A stretch of DNA of 64,000 nt from CAWKPF01 sp963851415 (lineage in GTDB: Bacteria; Acidobacteriota; Thermoanaerobaculia; Multivoradales; Multivoraceae): assembly GCA_963851415.1 (NCBI GenBank), contig CAWKPF010000002.1, positions 372,001 through 436,000 of the forward strand, given 5' to 3'. The position numbers were made by a program, and so were the translations under genes. Below, one piece after another: positions 63,689 through 64,000 of this stretch; position 1 is the stretch's first letter; every line of letters starts with the position of its first letter. A model generated the notes under the pieces. The model worked only from the letters and a program-made list of their open reading frames with translations. It was not told where the DNA came from and did not search any database.

Positions 63689-64000
63689 TCAGCGCAGCTC
63701 CGCGTGCGACAGGAGCTCCAGCATCGTCTCTTCGGAGCGCGGCTGGCGGAGATCCTCGCCGAGCTCAGCGGCTTCCGGATAGTCGGTGGCCGCGAGACGT
63801 CGAGTCGCTTCGTGCAGATCATAGGGCGTACGGCGCAGCTCGACGGTGCCGGGCTCGAGAAGCAGCCAGAACGCGCCGGGGGCTCCGAAGGGCATGCCCA
63901 CGCTTCCCGCATTGACGACACGAGTCCTTCCCACGATCCGGTCGAACTGCATGTGGGTGTGTCCACAGACGACGAGGGACGCATCGACCTGCGCGAAGAC
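63689..64000 (-). CDS. YfcE/MPP-type metallophosphoesterase (N-terminus outside window)
   Basis: The C-terminal 103 residues of a calcineurin-like phosphoesterase; the start lies beyond 64000. Visible are the metal-binding motif VVCGHTHMQFDR and VVNAGSVGMPFG with the Gly-Ser after the GHTH motif, both typical of this family, followed by a C-terminal helical tail. It hydrolyses phosphodiesters or phosphomonoesters with two metal ions. Substrate unknown. Confidence 0.85.
   Translation of the reverse strand, partial: VFAQVDASLVVCGHTHMQFDRIVGRTRVVNAGSVGMPFGAPGAFWLLLEPGTVELRRTPYDLHEATRRLAATDYPEAAELGEDLRQPRSEETMLELLSHAELR

Overview
The window is a high-GC bacterial chromosome segment with tightly packed genes, many of which overlap their neighbour by 4 bases (GTGA or ATGA). 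A Sec-type (clade II) nitrous oxide reductase, several Ser/Thr kinases carrying TPR or FlgO-like domains, an ECF sigma factor divergent from one of them, CRTAC1-type (FG-GAP/ASPIC) lipoproteins, and short C-terminal motifs of the DGFESGxxxAWS and IPTL type point to an Acidobacteriota-like organism, perhaps Thermoanaerobaculia. That placement is an inference from gene content. No rRNA, tRNA or CRISPR array was seen.

Layout. 1-8610 (minus strand) is a respiratory operon: an Rrf2 regulator with a readable promoter, a FAD/Fe-S oxidoreductase, a Rieske protein, cytochrome b, a pentaheme cytochrome c, nosZ, a NosB-like membrane protein and a lipoprotein cut by the window edge. It reads as a self-contained quinol-to-N2O electron path. 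8641-8806 looks like a group II intron maturase remnant. 8807-18819 holds a heterodimeric ABC exporter, two amidohydrolases, adenosine and cytidine deaminases, small envelope proteins and a methyltransferase. 19096-23360 holds a gingipain-like C25 peptidase and surface proteins. 23471-33689 is a divergent pair of operons, each with a PpiC-type foldase: TPR lipoprotein / CRTAC1 lipoprotein / foldase on the minus strand, and secreted protein / foldase lipoprotein / sulfatase-fold-TPR lipoprotein on the plus strand.

33690-34206 is a scar of IS110 transposase and cysS fragments. Next to it lies the most interesting gene in the window. It is a rhodanese-like lipoprotein (34280-34756) whose catalytic cysteine codon is an in-frame TGA. 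The frame continues with rhodanese-like sequence and ends in a GTGA overlap with the next gene. A stem-loop sits just after the TGA, so a selenoprotein is a serious possibility; a nonsense-mutated pseudogene is the alternative.

37066-45745 holds two copies of a 69-bp hairpin repeat flanking a frameshifted kinase-SUMF1-hydrolase gene, then a kinase-TPR gene, then an SMC/Rad50-like ATPase with a 69-residue partner, which could be a defence or DNA-repair module. 45980-59277 holds secreted proteins (beta-propeller, M4 peptidase with thrombospondin-3 repeats, DUF481-like protein, GH25 lysozyme), a large kinase divergent from an ECF sigma factor, and a duplicated segment of about 150 bp. 59480-64000 holds a PIN-domain remnant, a second frameshifted kinase-TPR gene, an RRM RNA-binding protein with a 5'UTR hairpin and a good terminator, a glyoxalase-fold protein and a partial phosphoesterase.
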